Source: Paraphysoderma sedebokerense (taxonomy: Eukaryota > Blastocladiomycota > Physodermatomycetes > Physodermatales > Physodermataceae). From it: DNA of 64,000 bases. The notes beneath the pieces were generated by a model that saw nothing but the letters and a program-made list of their open reading frames with translations, was not told where the DNA came from and did no database searches. The stretch is from positions 372,001 to 436,000 of the forward strand of contig JAHLJZ010000004.1 of NCBI GenBank assembly GCA_025602915.1, written 5' to 3'. A program made the position numbers and the translations under genes. Positions 38,889 to 49,918 of the stretch are shown here, piece by piece (position 1 is the first letter of the stretch; every line of letters starts with the position of its first letter).

Positions 38889-40381
38889 CTATTTCAATAA
38901 ATCCATTAATTCTAGGGTAGCTAATCTTGGTGTGGTAGTTGACAGTACAGGATTTGTGTCATCTATAGGTTTAAGTGGTTGGATCAGTCCCTTTATGACT
39001 GTATTCGGTGATGACAATCCTCGAAGCTTAGAGCGAATGTCTACTGGTTGTATTCCCATAGATAGAAGAATTGCTACGAGACCTACAGAAAAGTAACAAC
39101 TCATTAGCATGTAGAAAAATTGTAGGTAAAATTGCACTAGATTCACGTACCCGACACCAATGGAGCCGCAAAACTTGTACCAGTGACCAACTTGTAATCC
39201 GTGGAATTAGCGATTCCGGCTGATTTCAAATCTGTCCCGCTTTTATTTTCGGAGGATGAATTGAAATTTCAAAGATGTTAAAATTAGTTTTAGAAGACAC
39301 AAATGTATAGGTGACTTACTATGCGCCAATGTCAACACACGATCCGAATTGACTACTCTCTGCCAGAGTATGATCACGCTTGACATTTGATACCAAAATG
39401 GCCGACAATACGTTATTTGGAGATCCAATACAGGAATCAACTCTGTCATTTCCGGCTGCTATGACTACCGGAATTCCAGCGTCTGTGGCTTCTCTGACGG
39501 CGGCGTCTAGTGAATTTGAATCGGTTAATCGCTGTCACTTTCAAAATGCCTATCAATTGAAAATTTAACACAAAAATCAGATGACTTACCCAACCCGCTA
39601 TCAATCGACAATATTCCGAAAGATAGATTAATTACTGATTTTGCTTCCTTTTTTGCAGATTTAATTTGTTGAACAGCGAATCGAATAGCTGCAGCTGAGT
39701 CCGACAACGAAGCTGTATACCACCAGAATAGAAAAGTCAATTAATATTGAATCCACTGTAAACTTTTGGACGTGTATCAGATATTCTAATTACCCCCCAT
39801 ACTGATTCCAATAATTTTTGATTTCTTCGCTACCTTTGCCGCAACCCCCGCTACTGCTGTACCTAACATCAGAGTCGAGGGTATTAGTTTTGCTCTTCCA
39901 GAAGAGAGTCACTGAAAACCTTACCATGGCCTGCTAAATCCCTGATTTTTGTATTTGGGTCACTTTCACTTGTCATTACCGCCCGACCACCGAATATTTC
40001 GTGATCTACGTTGACTCCACTATCAATCTGATTCGTGAAAGAAGTCAGTACAAAGACATTTGACAGCACAACTGGCTCTCATTTTCACAAAGATCTGACC
40101 CGGAAATAACAGACACATACCACGTAAATATCCACACCTTCGCCAGCTTGTTCAGGGTAAGTATACTTGTTATCCCTTTTGCCATCTAATTGATCCAGAT
40201 ACCAGTAAGATCCATCTTCAGGCAGAGCTTCAGATAATTTTGGAATAGTTTTCTCGTGAATAAATTTAACATCCCCTTTTTTCGCCCTGACCGAAGGACT
40301 ACCGCCTTCCGATCCGGATGGCAAAGCGGTGATAAATGGAACGGCGGAGAAAATAATAGCGCCAAGTAAGAATAACTGCAT
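38889..40381 (-). CDS. Secreted subtilase (S8A, proteinase K-like), canonical active site
   Basis: The ATG at 40381 starts a signal peptide (MQLFLLGAIIFSAVPFITAL) aligned residue for residue with the paralogue at 35,730. A short pro-region follows (VRAKKGDVKFIHEKTIPKLS), again too short for a standard I9 domain. The catalytic Asp lies in IDSGVNVDHEIFGGRA, the His in AGHGTAVAGVAAK, the oxyanion Asn in VVIAAGNDRVDSC and the Ser in TGTSFAAPLVSG. All are canonical. A paired Cys pattern (SCIGSP, SCVDIG) is retained in both copies. The C-terminal block (KLRGLSSPNTVIKGLIQPL and TTTPRLATLELMD) is also shared. About seven introns sit at matching positions in both genes. Extracellular endoprotease, probably nutritional or for host or substrate degradation. 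Confidence 0.9.
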
Positions 40382-41488
40382 TTTTGGAGTATAATATTAA
40401 AAAAAGAAAGAGAAGAGGCAAGTATTTATGGGTATGGCCAGAGAATAAGTAGCTTTGGATATGATAATCGTCAATTTCGATTGTCCACTTAATGTACAGC
40501 TTGTTGATGTACAAGCTTTTTCTATTTAAATAAATTCAGAACTCATCGAGATATAACGCGTGAGCATTTTGCGCAATTTTCATCGATTGCGCTTATAAAA
40601 TAATTTCATAGGACCGATCTTTACTTTGTGGTGCTAATCGTTATTTAAGAAATTCTCAAATGCAACGGAGTCAACTGTTACGACGCGCGGGAAAACTGGT
40701 ACCGAAAATCAAACCAGGCTTTGACACAGCGCAAAATTCAACCCGTCTTCTATTATTGATTTAGCATAATGTAAGAAATCCAAACTAGACACTTAAATAT
40801 TTGACGTGTTCGTCTATTAAGCAACTAGATCATCAAAATATTATTGTTGCTGAAGTTGAAATATATTTTCCGTTCATAACAAGCCGTCATTAATATCGAT
40901 CCCTTATTTCAAGATTTCCCGCAATACCATGAAGAGCAGATATATCGTAGATACTTTGGTAATATCTTCTATGTGTCTCGCTGCTATCACATGATATTCT
41001 GCTGAATGTATTGAATCGTCTGATTAAAATTTACAGATTGTAAGAATGGTGATGGAACAGAATGTTGTTTAAATATCATCCAACTGTTGCCTCTCGGTCA
41101 GAGACAGCAGTGAATTTGTTTCATTGTATGAATGTATTTTCAAGATTAGAAATAGATGGAAATTCATATGTGCGCAGGTATAGGTAATAATAGTAATTGG
41201 CTCTAGTAACTATCAATTGATTTCTTGGTAACTATTTGCTTTCGTTGATTATCTACATTGTAAGAATGACATACTACAAGAAAATAAATTTTGCCGCTTT
41301 TGTTTTGTCTCTTACTTGAGTGGGCAAAGAATTCATCAAAACTAAATAATAAAAATTGTGGGCACACCTCAACCCTTTACTTTGCCAATCCTCGACCAAG
41401 TCCTCGCCACCCACCCGTCCCGCCGTCCTGCAAGGCGTTCCAAACCTTGATACGTTTCCCTATCCTACTGCATCTACATACCACATAA
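40382..41488. other. Divergent spacer, subtilase 2 / NUDC
   Basis: 1.1 kb of AT-rich sequence. It holds the subtilase 2 promoter at the left end and, at 41,370-41,488, a C-rich leader before NUDC. No gene was seen between. Confidence 0.4.
40422..40429 (-). promoter_or_regulatory. TATA-like element ATAAATAC of subtilase 2
   Basis: Minus-strand CATAAATACTTGCC, 41 bp upstream of the ATG. Same element and nearly the same spacing as in the paralogue. Confidence 0.5.
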
Positions 41489-42772
41489 ATGATGACTTCC
41501 ACCGAGTCCTCGACTACCCCCACCGCAACCAAATCGTACGATGATATGACGGAAGAAGAGAGAGAAGCTCACGACAAAGCACAAAAATTGAAGGAACAGG
41601 AAGAACAAGCCAGTACGAATCATTTTTCTATTCTTTCTATTGTGTTCCATCCCCGTTTCTGTCGTTCCCATGATTTTTATATCAACGTTATTTCGTCTCT
41701 ATGAAGACGTCATTATCAGACCATGGATTTCTTGAAGTGATTCTTCTTCAGACTAGTGTTTGATTGATTTATCTTGATTCATTTGTTTACTGACGATCTT
41801 GACGATCCATGAAATTGTATTCAACCGATTATGGTTATCAATAGAATTACCGTACAAATGGAAACAAACTCTCCAAGATGTTGATATATTGGTTTCAGTT
41901 CCTAAAGGTACTAGAGCCCGAGAATTGAATGTGGAAATGAATAAGAGAAAGTTAAAAGTTGGGTTTAAAGGGAAAGAACCTATCATGGAGGTAAGATTTC
42001 TTTTCGTCTTAATTATAAAAGTGGTATGGATAGGTTGAAGGGAAATGTATAGGAATAGGAAAATGATGAAAGCTGTGTAAATGTTTTTGTTTTCTAATGG
42101 CTTATGATGGATTTATTAGGGTGAACTTTGTGCCGAGATTAAACTCGACGATAGTACCTGGACGATCGGTAACTCATCTTCATTTTTCCATCCTCAAACT
42201 ATTCAATCTACTCTAACATGACTTGAATTACGTTTTCGTGGGTATATGACAACCAGATAACGGCTGCGAACTGAACATCCACCTCGAAAAAGTAAATCAA
42301 ATGGAATGGTGGAAAAACGTATTAACACACCACCCCGCCATCGATACTACTAAAATTCAACCCGACAATTCCAAATTATCGGATCTAGATGGTGAAACTA
42401 GAGCCATGGTGGAAAAAATGATGGTTTGTTCTGATTTCGATTCTACTCGTTTTTTGACTGTTTGTTAGTTTGATGTCGTGCGTATGGAGGACTGACGGTG
42501 CTGGGTTTACTTTCTTTTTGTTCGTTTTGGTTTTGGTTTTGGCGACGGTTAGTTTGATCAACGTCAGAAAGCGATGGGAAAACCGACTTCGGATGAGATG
42601 AAAAAAATGGAAATGTTGGAAAAGTTCAAGTCTCAACACCCAGAATTAGATGTAAGTTTTCTTTTATCGAAACTATTTATTATGATCTCTTCTTGTATCA
42701 ACAAAGACAATACTAACGAGGTCTGGTGATAAAACTATACTGTAGTTTTCAAATGCAAAAGTTAATTTCTAA
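41489..42772 (+). CDS. NUDC: NudC-family CS-domain protein (dynein/Hsp90 co-chaperone)
   Basis: Nuclear distribution protein acting with dynein/LIS1 and Hsp90. Five exons. Exon 1 gives [20 protein letters not shown] and a short charged helix ([20 protein letters not shown]). A ~234-nt intron (41,611-41,844) leads to the CS/p23-like domain: [61 protein letters not shown] and [19 protein letters not shown]. The family C-terminus follows ([37 protein letters not shown]), with the last 9 codons on a separate exon reached across a ~90-nt intron. The total of ~180 residues is close to Aspergillus NudC (198). The ATG is doubled (41489 and 41492). Confidence 0.93.
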
Positions 42773-43249
42773 AATAGAGTACTGAAGAGTGATCGCGGAA
42801 CGGAAAATGTAAATAAACAGTGTCGCGAGGACGTAATATTTATAAACTGCTACAGCTTCAACAAGTATCTTCAGATGCGTTGAACTTCCAAGACACCTTT
42901 GAGTGGCAGGCAGGATGCAAATTTGACAGCACAACAATGAATCTTTGTCTATGAATTGTTTTTATTTGTGTTTTTTTTAATGATATACATCATTCCCCAA
43001 CTTCTGCAGACGGCATACCCGCAATCACAATCTACATGCAACCTAATATACAAGGAAAAATATTTTCCGCCCGGGGGTAACTTCCATTCCTCACTCGTAA
43101 TTTAACATTAGCTAAATAGGGGTAATTACATAATTGAAAATCTCGGGAGTTTGAAAAATCTATAGACAAATGCAAATTAAACGTCGAAAAGAAAACTGTA
43201 ACAATATACATGACGACGACATCGACGACCACGGCCATACACATTCATT
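42773..43249. other. Convergent 3' spacer, NUDC / kinase
   Basis: 477 bp with both 3' UTRs. Short chance frames only. Confidence 0.4.
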
Positions 43250-44678
43250 CTAATTTCCTTTAAGCGACATACTATCGATCCCGGAAGTCAACACATCGAA
43301 CTCTTCAAAAGGCAAGGAGGAGCCAAGTGCCGAATCGAGGGAATCCGATCTATCACGGTTTTTAGTTACTCGTTGACCCGATACTGAAGTTCTACAATCG
43401 ACGTGAGCGTATTGCTCAATTTTGACAGGAACGGCAATGGAAGTAGATGAAAAGTGTGAATAGTGAACCAATGAAGATGAGGAAGTGCGGCTGTTATGTT
43501 TGGGTGAGACACAGGGTGATGCGTCAGGAGACGGAAGGTATTTCGCAGTGACGACGGGTTCGTCTTCAAGGGGAAACACTGTAAAGTCCATTTCTTCATC
43601 CATATCGGAAGCCCAAGAATGTTGGCGTTCAATAACTGGAGACGGAGTCGACAGGAAACTGGTGAGGGGAGCGGATAAAATTTCATCATCTTGTTCCAAA
43701 TCCTCGGTGAAGTTGACGTTGATCACTTTGTGGCGGAGTTCCGACAAAGTGCAGCGTTGAGAAGGGTCTGGGTGAAGCGCTCGTTGAAGTACATTGCGGA
43801 AGGAGCGCGAGAAGGATGGGAAATGAGTATCAAAGAATACGGTAGGATTCTTTGCAAATAGAGACCAAAATGCATCCTTTGACTCGGCTGATTTCCAGAG
43901 ACGGAACGCAAATCGCATGTTCACCAAGATCAGGGCGAGTGCAAATACGTCCTATTGTTGGCAATGAATTACATCAGTACTACATTCTAAAAGTTCTGAT
44001 GAGAGGAGAAAGGAAAGATACAAACCGCTCCAGCAGAATAGTAGCCATCGACATCTTCATCAATACATTCGGGAGCGACGTATGACAAAGTGCCAACACC
44101 GAGTTCAGTGGACCACTCATCGAAAGTAGACAATCCAAAATCGGCAACTTTTAGGTTTCCATCTCTACCGATAAGAATATTTTCCGGTTTCAAGTCACGA
44201 TGATAAATACTACATGGGAAAGAACGGCCAAGGTTAGGTTTGTAAACGCGTCGATCCAGGTAAAAAGTCAAACATACCCAAGGCTATGCATGTACTCGAT
44301 ACCGTCGAGTATTTGCAAGAACCATTTCTTGATTTTACCATCGTCCAAGCCGTTGGTCTTGGTGATGACGTTGTAGAGATCGTCAACACAATAATCCAAA
44401 ACTAAATAAATACAGTCGTCATCTTCAATGACTTCTCTCAATTGTACAATATTTTGGTGGGAACCCAATTCTTGGTGAATTCTAATTTCGTATCGTTGGA
44501 GCTCTAATTGTTCAGCGTCAAGCCCATCCTTGTAGAGACATTTGATGGCGAATTTCTCTTGGGATCTCAAGTGGCGAGCAAGAAAGACGACCGCAAAAGT
44601 ACCGACACCGAGGGTATCGATGATGCGGTACTTTCCGTCGACAATTTGACCGATTTTTGAGTCGAGTTCAGTAGACAT
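43250..44678 (-). CDS. Ser/Thr protein kinase, Ran1/Vhs1/Sks1-like
   Basis: Complete kinase on three exons. The domain begins IVDGKYRIIDTLGVGTFAVVFLA (Gly loop), with FAIKCLYK (Lys), YLVLDYCVDDLYNVI (hinge), YHRDLKPENILI (catalytic loop, rebuilt across the first intron), VADFGLSTFDEWS (DFG) and VGTLSYVAPECIDE (APE). The C-lobe has FALALILVNMRFAFRLWKS and ALHPDPSQRCTLSELRH. A ~160-residue Ser-rich tail follows, with many SP/TP sites. The hinge and the P-lobe style LNMRFxxxxW after the APE motif point to the fungal group that includes Ran1/Pat1, Vhs1 and Sks1. These act in nutrient response and the switch to sexual development. Which member is orthologous cannot be told here. G-rich promoter tracts lie upstream. 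Confidence 0.88.
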
Positions 44679-46989
44679 GTTTACACAATGGTTGTTTAAA
44701 GTAAAGGTTTTTTAAAGTAAAAGCGGAGTTGTTTTAAAGAGGTATAATTAATCGGCAGGGAGTTTCTTGCAGCGGGGCAAAGTATGGTTTGGGAACTTTG
44801 TCTTGAGAGAGAGGGAGGGTTGTAGTAGGGATGTAACAGTTGAGGAGAGTTGGCTGAGGTTATGTATCATTTTATGGGGGAGTGTCTGTTGAGATTTGAG
44901 ATGCGGGCTGATGGCCAAAAGGGGGGAGATGCGAGTGAGGGAGTGGGTGAAAGAGGGAGAGGGAGAGGGAGAGGGGGGAGGGAGGGTTTAGAGCACCAAT
45001 TGGGGCATTGTGGGTATCGACGACTCCAGAGAGTAGAGGGAGCGAGTGCAGGGTAGAGGGTGTTGGAGGGTATGGGATGAGGGATGGAAGGGGAGGGAAC
45101 GCAGGTTATATAAGGCAGGGAGGGCTGAGCAGCAGGCAGAGTGGCCGAATGAAGCAATCCGTCGTCATCGTCAGCTGAGCCCTGTGCCCACGTGGCCCCT
45201 TTGCGCGTGCCAACAATGGAAAATCATGACATGGCATTTGATGACTCTTCCCTCTCTGCCCGGAATCCGTGTCACCAATTCACCCATTCAGACCCATTCC
45301 CCCTAATTCAACTTGTCTGTGTCCTGTTTCAAATTCAGTGCCCCCAACACCAATCATCCTCCCAATGTATTGCGCCGCTACCTCGGGTGATTGGCATGCC
45401 CTTTTGGGCTTGATCATCATGGAATGGTCATCTAAATCACTTATCACACCCTTTCGCTTCGTCACTCTGGCTATCTCTTGTCCCCTTCCTTGTATACCTT
45501 TGCGGAATCCGGCTAAACGTTCGGCCTGATTGGTTCATGGCAAGTGTCCGCGATAAGCTACTGCCTCTACTCTCCCTGAGCCCCACTACTTTGCCCCGAT
45601 TGTTCCGCCGGATCACGGTGAGCCACGGCTTGCGGTCCAGCATGCGGGCTGCCTAATAGGTTCATATCCGTTTCTTATTTCCTGAACGGCCGTTGCTATT
45701 CAATAATTCAATCCATTAACTTTGCACCACCGTCTACCGAAACACGACAATGTATCCAATCTTCAGTGTACAACTTGCCAAGAAATTAAAAGGTTGATGC
45801 GTCAATGTGGATGGTTATTATGCATGCACCCTCCAATTTAATAGGTAAAACCTTAACATTGTATTTGCAAGTTCGCTACCTGCCCCCCTTGTGGGCCCAC
45901 CAGTGCACTCTTTGTGCAATGTGCATCAACCTCTGTCATTATCCTACCTGTTTTGCGAGGCAAACAGTGCTACCTCTTACTTTCTTCTCCCGGAGTCCAG
46001 ACAAGCAATATATTCATACTGACAAAGGCTTTTCCAGTACAATACTACATGAGTCACTTACTGAGAATATACCACAAGAATGATAGATTCAATATAAAGC
46101 ACGAGGTGGAATGATTCTTGTTCTTTGCGACGGATTCAATCAATTTGTATCCCGACATCCCAAATATCTATTTGTACAACCGTTTAAAATGACGATATTT
46201 GAACCCCATTCCAGTAGTCATAGCGGGCTATTGTACTGCCCAATTGAAAGCGATGAACAATATTTTCACCGCTTCATCGAGATGACGATGTAATACTGAT
46301 GTAATAAACAAATTGATAGGCATAATGAAGTGACACCAAAAAGCACTGCCTCTATCTATTATTGATTATTCCATATGTTTCTTCCTTCCTCCATGAGCCT
46401 TCATGATAGCGACATTTTAAATCACTATGACGTATTCGTGTAATATTATTATCATTCATGTTTCGCACTTGCCATTTTTATCTTTAACTATATGTTTGAC
46501 AGATTGTCAATTGGCGCAGTGCAATTGCAGGTAAGAGACGATCCAAGACTTTCCTTGTGGCCATCATGTCGTCATAGGCTGATGATACAGAGGGGCTCAA
46601 CTCAATAAGAGATAAGGGACCATTCACATTAAGCGAAAGAGAAAGAGTCAGTTGCTAGTAGTGTCAGGGTCGCACAATGAGTTACTAAGTGATACAGTCA
46701 TGAAAGACGCGCTCTGTTGGATTGTCGCGTGATTCAGACCCCGTTGCCAACAGTTGCCAGTTGGTTGCCGGCGATTGCCCTGGCGAGGCTTAGACCGTAT
46801 CATTAGATCCCATTGTTCCCCGCAAAGTCCAAGCTCAGTCACCCCTCCCTTGATAAAACCTGCCCACTGTCACGGCGTTCAGATAACAGACTCTGGGCAT
46901 AGTCTGGCGAAGTACATTGAAAGGAAAAGCTAATCCCTCCTCCTCACATAATCTTCCTGCTCGCTTTTTTTTTCCTTCCTCTCTCACGC
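44679..46989. other. Long gene-poor region upstream of the kinase
   Basis: 2.3 kb. The first ~450 bp are G/A-rich on the plus strand (kinase 5' leader and promoter); 45,150-45,650 is C/T-rich. CCAAT or its complement ATTGG occurs at 44,996 and 45,527, and CACGTG at 45,189-45,194. From 45,650 on it is AT-rich. A 60-codon ATG frame at 46,111-46,293 has no family signal. No RNA gene or repeat element was recognised. Confidence 0.45.
44955..44986 (+). other. G-quadruplex-capable tract upstream of the kinase gene
   Basis: Regular GGGAGA units ending in GGGGGGAGGGAGGG, with six or more G3 runs in 32 nt. It lies ~280-310 bp upstream of the kinase ATG on the non-sense strand, like the tract upstream of PRL. 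A second G-rich block follows at 45,056-45,100. Confidence 0.6.
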
Positions 46990-47387
46990 AACACATCCCC
47001 TCACCTCTTACTACGCTTACGACTCGAGAAGCGGTGTAACTCAATTGGGTACGTTGGCATTTATTGTCGTGTACAATTCGTTATTATGAGAACAAACCCT
47101 GACAATTATTTATTTATTTATCCGTCTTGCTTACCTTATCTCAACAGATCTACTCAGTCTCCACACTCTCCTCTACAAACAATCATATCCACATACCCCG
47201 CTATTCTGTAACTAAAAGTGCGTCACCCCTACCACTCACTTGCCACCCTCTCCTTACCAAAACCACCCTACCCCGCAATCTTGTGACCCCAAATTCCTAC
47301 AAACATCTTCCCTCTAAATACCCACATCTTTCTGCACCACTCTTTGAGTCTCGTATCCGCTTAGTAGTCTATTATACCATCTCTAAA

Positions 47388-47483
47388 ATGTACACATCCA
47401 TCCCGCATGACGTAACTCTCTACAACGACGGTCCCGAATCCGGAACTAGAGATTGGGATGTCGACGCATTGTTGATTATCTAA
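47388..47483 (+). CDS. Putative microprotein, 31 residues, with 5'-UTR intron
   Basis: The frame encodes MYTSIPHDVTLYNDGPESGT and ends DWDVDALLII. A C/T-rich promoter-like stretch (46,940-47,040) comes first. Then a well-formed intron at 47,049-47,147 (GTACGT donor, pyrimidine stretch, TCAACAG acceptor) precedes a ~240-nt C-rich leader without a single ATG. The frame therefore starts at the first ATG of the inferred message, with A at -3. This looks like a real small gene and not a chance ORF. No family is recognised; it is short and acidic. Confidence 0.4.
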   Translation: MYTSIPHDVTLYNDGPESGTRDWDVDALLII

Positions 47484-48017
47484 TTATTTCCCTTCTCCCC
47501 TCCATAAACTGAAATGATTTACAGTTTCTACATTACCTCTATACACTGTTACAGTCTGAGTGTTTGAGATATGATATCTCGGTATTGCAATACAGAGATT
47601 TGTGGAGGTGTGATTGGGTGATGTGAATGGTGAGATGACGGAATTGGTTGGTGGGGTTTCTCTGTGTTTAATGTATCATAATGTAAAAGTAATGCATGTA
47701 AATAAGTCTGTGGACTTTGTTGCAAAGTCTTAAAATCCGAATAGAATGTCTCGTTTCCTTTGGTTGGTTATGCTTCGATAGTTGGTGACATTGCCTTTTC
47801 AATATCTCAGATCAAGATTGCTGCTTCAGTTCTGTGCAATACTTTTGAAAGGGAACTGTCGGGTTTATTTAAACATTTTACAAATTAGTCCCTCTTCAGT
47901 GGCGTATGGTATGGTATGGTTTTAAATAGGTAGACGGTAATTACAATCTCAGGATCAGGTCGATTCAAAGAACACAGAAAACGCAAATCAGCGGAGTCGA
48001 GAACCATCACACTAACC

Positions 48018-48267
48018 ATGAACGCAGAGGTCAGTCAGTATGATAGCTCCCAACAACCACTTTAATGAGGCGCGATCAATGGTCGTGGTGCAAACGCTAT
48101 CATTCAACGCAACAAATTATTTTATTAAAACCTTTGTCTTCTCCAAACAACGAGCTATACTATCCATCATGAGCGCCGAGGGGGAAACCCCGGCTCCCAA
48201 CGAAACAGAACTTCGACAATTGACTAACATCGGGGACAAAGTCGCCGAGGGAACTATTCCTTGGTGA
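48018..48267 (+). CDS. Putative microprotein (~32 residues) with two alternative near-identical starts
   Basis: An ATG frame at 48,169-48,267 encodes [20 protein letters not shown] and ends [10 protein letters not shown] short upstream exon at 48,018-48,029 encodes MNAE, followed by a GTCAGT donor at 48,030. Splicing to an AG at 48,179-48,180 would join MNAE in frame to GETPAP, almost the same protein. GTCAG donors are also used in the UTP5 gene of this window. The stop lies 38 bp from the RPL10A stop on the other strand. No family is recognised. Codon use and the polar sequence look like a coding product, but evidence is modest. Confidence 0.35.
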
Positions 48268-48305
48268 CACGCAATGGAGATGAAAGGTTGATGGTAAAAA
48301 TTGAT

Positions 48306-49344
48306 CTAGTACAATCTGTAAAAAACAGGAAACACAATAAGCATGAGTGAACCTGAACGCAACATTATAAAGGTAAATGAGACGACGGTACCTGATGGGT
48401 TTGCCCATGGTGGACTTGACATAGAGGGATTTGACGTTTTGCCAGTTCTTCTTCAAGAGAGAAACCAAGAAGTTGATGGACAACATAGTGTTGGCAACCA
48501 ACTGATCTTCAGTCATTTGAACGTGACCGACGGCAACACCAAGACAGAGAACTTTCTTCAATTGGAATTTGATGGTGGATCGGATTTCGTCGGCTTTCAC
48601 TTCCAAGTTGTCGGAGTGGGTGACGGGAGTAGGAAATTTACCGGCTTTGTGGAGACCAGGACCCAACAAACGGGGGATTTGTTTGATGAGGACTTCGGAA
48701 GCAAGGAAAGCGTCGTATTTCTTGGCTAATTAAAAAAAAATTAGTCAGGTTAAAAGTTACCAGATCAATCGAGAAAAGTAATATTTACCGAGCTTCTTGA
48801 TGAGCTTCTTGTTCTTGTTCAATTTCTTGAGATCTTCAACAGACATACAGTCAAGACCGACTTTCTTGGCTTGATCGTAGTGAAGAGCGTCTCCAAGAAT
48901 GCAGACCTTCATTTTGGGGCGGGGAACATTGGGGAGCCTATAAACCCAGGCGAAGAGAGTTAAAAATAAGAAACCTAAGCGCATCCCAATAATAATTTTT
49001 TTTCGGTACATACTTGACGGTACCAGAGAAACGCTTGTCTCTTTGGGGATCGTAGTTCTTGAGACCGACTTGGAGTTCGACGGTTTCGGTGAACTTGCGG
49101 GGCTTTTCTTGAGAACCAGCAAGAATGGTTCGGAGAGCTTCACGGCAGGCGGGTGTGGATACTTTGCTGTTATATTACCATACGTAATAGACATAAAGAA
49201 GAAAACAGAACACAAGAGAAAGGAACAAAGTTAATCATCTACTCAATCCTTATTCGAGTCATCTTGATGGACAATCACCGCAGAAAAAATTCAAAAATGA
49301 AGAAAGTTTCTAATTGATCACTGATAAAAATTGACATACCTCAT
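48306..49344 (-). CDS. RPL10A: 60S ribosomal protein uL1 (RPL10A)
   Basis: L1-stalk protein of the large subunit. Exon 1 is only ATGAG (49,344-49,340). A ~175-nt intron leads to [19 protein letters not shown]. The body matches the family throughout: [109 protein letters not shown] and [20 protein letters not shown]. The final exon, after a short intron, encodes just the last Leu-Tyr (KPIRLY) before the TAG at 48,306. Total ~217 residues. The tiny first and last exons are easily missed. Confidence 0.95.
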
Positions 49345-49918
49345 GATGGATAGCTACTAACGAATGCGTGTCAGTAATGGATGCGATAAAGGATGTAAAC
49401 GCAGGCGCAACTTTTTTTCGCTACGAAAGCGAGTTGCCATGGTGACGCGCGCGTGTAGGTTGCCATGGGCAATTGTAACCTGGTTTCGTGAATCTATAGC
49501 TGCTAGGAAATTGGTGATGGAAATTGCAAGCCAGACTTTGCTTGAATCACAGTATAAGCGATAGTCATTCCTTGACGTGAAATAGTGTGATATAGATCGA
49601 ATTAACGTCATGGCAAAGCGAACAAGTACGAGCGTCTACTCTTTGTAATGTGATCATAAACTGCTTTAAATCGTACATCCATGAGCAAATTGTAAGGCCA
49701 TTTTCTTATAACATATATTCTGCATAATTATGGATGTTGTAATGTTCTCATAGCTACTCAGCAGTTTCATTACACTGAACTTCCCTGACAAGGAACTCTC
49801 CACTCCTGTATCACGTGCCTTGAACATTTCGACTTGAATCACATTCGCCGTCCCAGAGCCATTGGACTTGCCAATTCTCATCTGTGATTTCATCTCACCA
49901 ACATATAATCGATTTACG
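49345..49918. promoter_or_regulatory. Divergent promoter region, RPL10A / BUB3
   Basis: 574 bp between divergent starts, with the repeat GTTGCCATGG at 49,434-49,443 and GTTGCCATGGGC at 49,459-49,470. It includes a short GC-richer stretch near 49,440-49,470. Nothing else was recognised. Confidence 0.4.

Noticed and set aside
44850-45157. Overlapping ORFs in the G/C-rich tract upstream of the kinase
   Set aside because: Open only because the purine-rich strand lacks stop codons; low-complexity products.
46111-46293. 60-codon plus-strand frame in the spacer upstream of the kinase
   Set aside because: No leader, intron or composition support, unlike the frame at 47,388.
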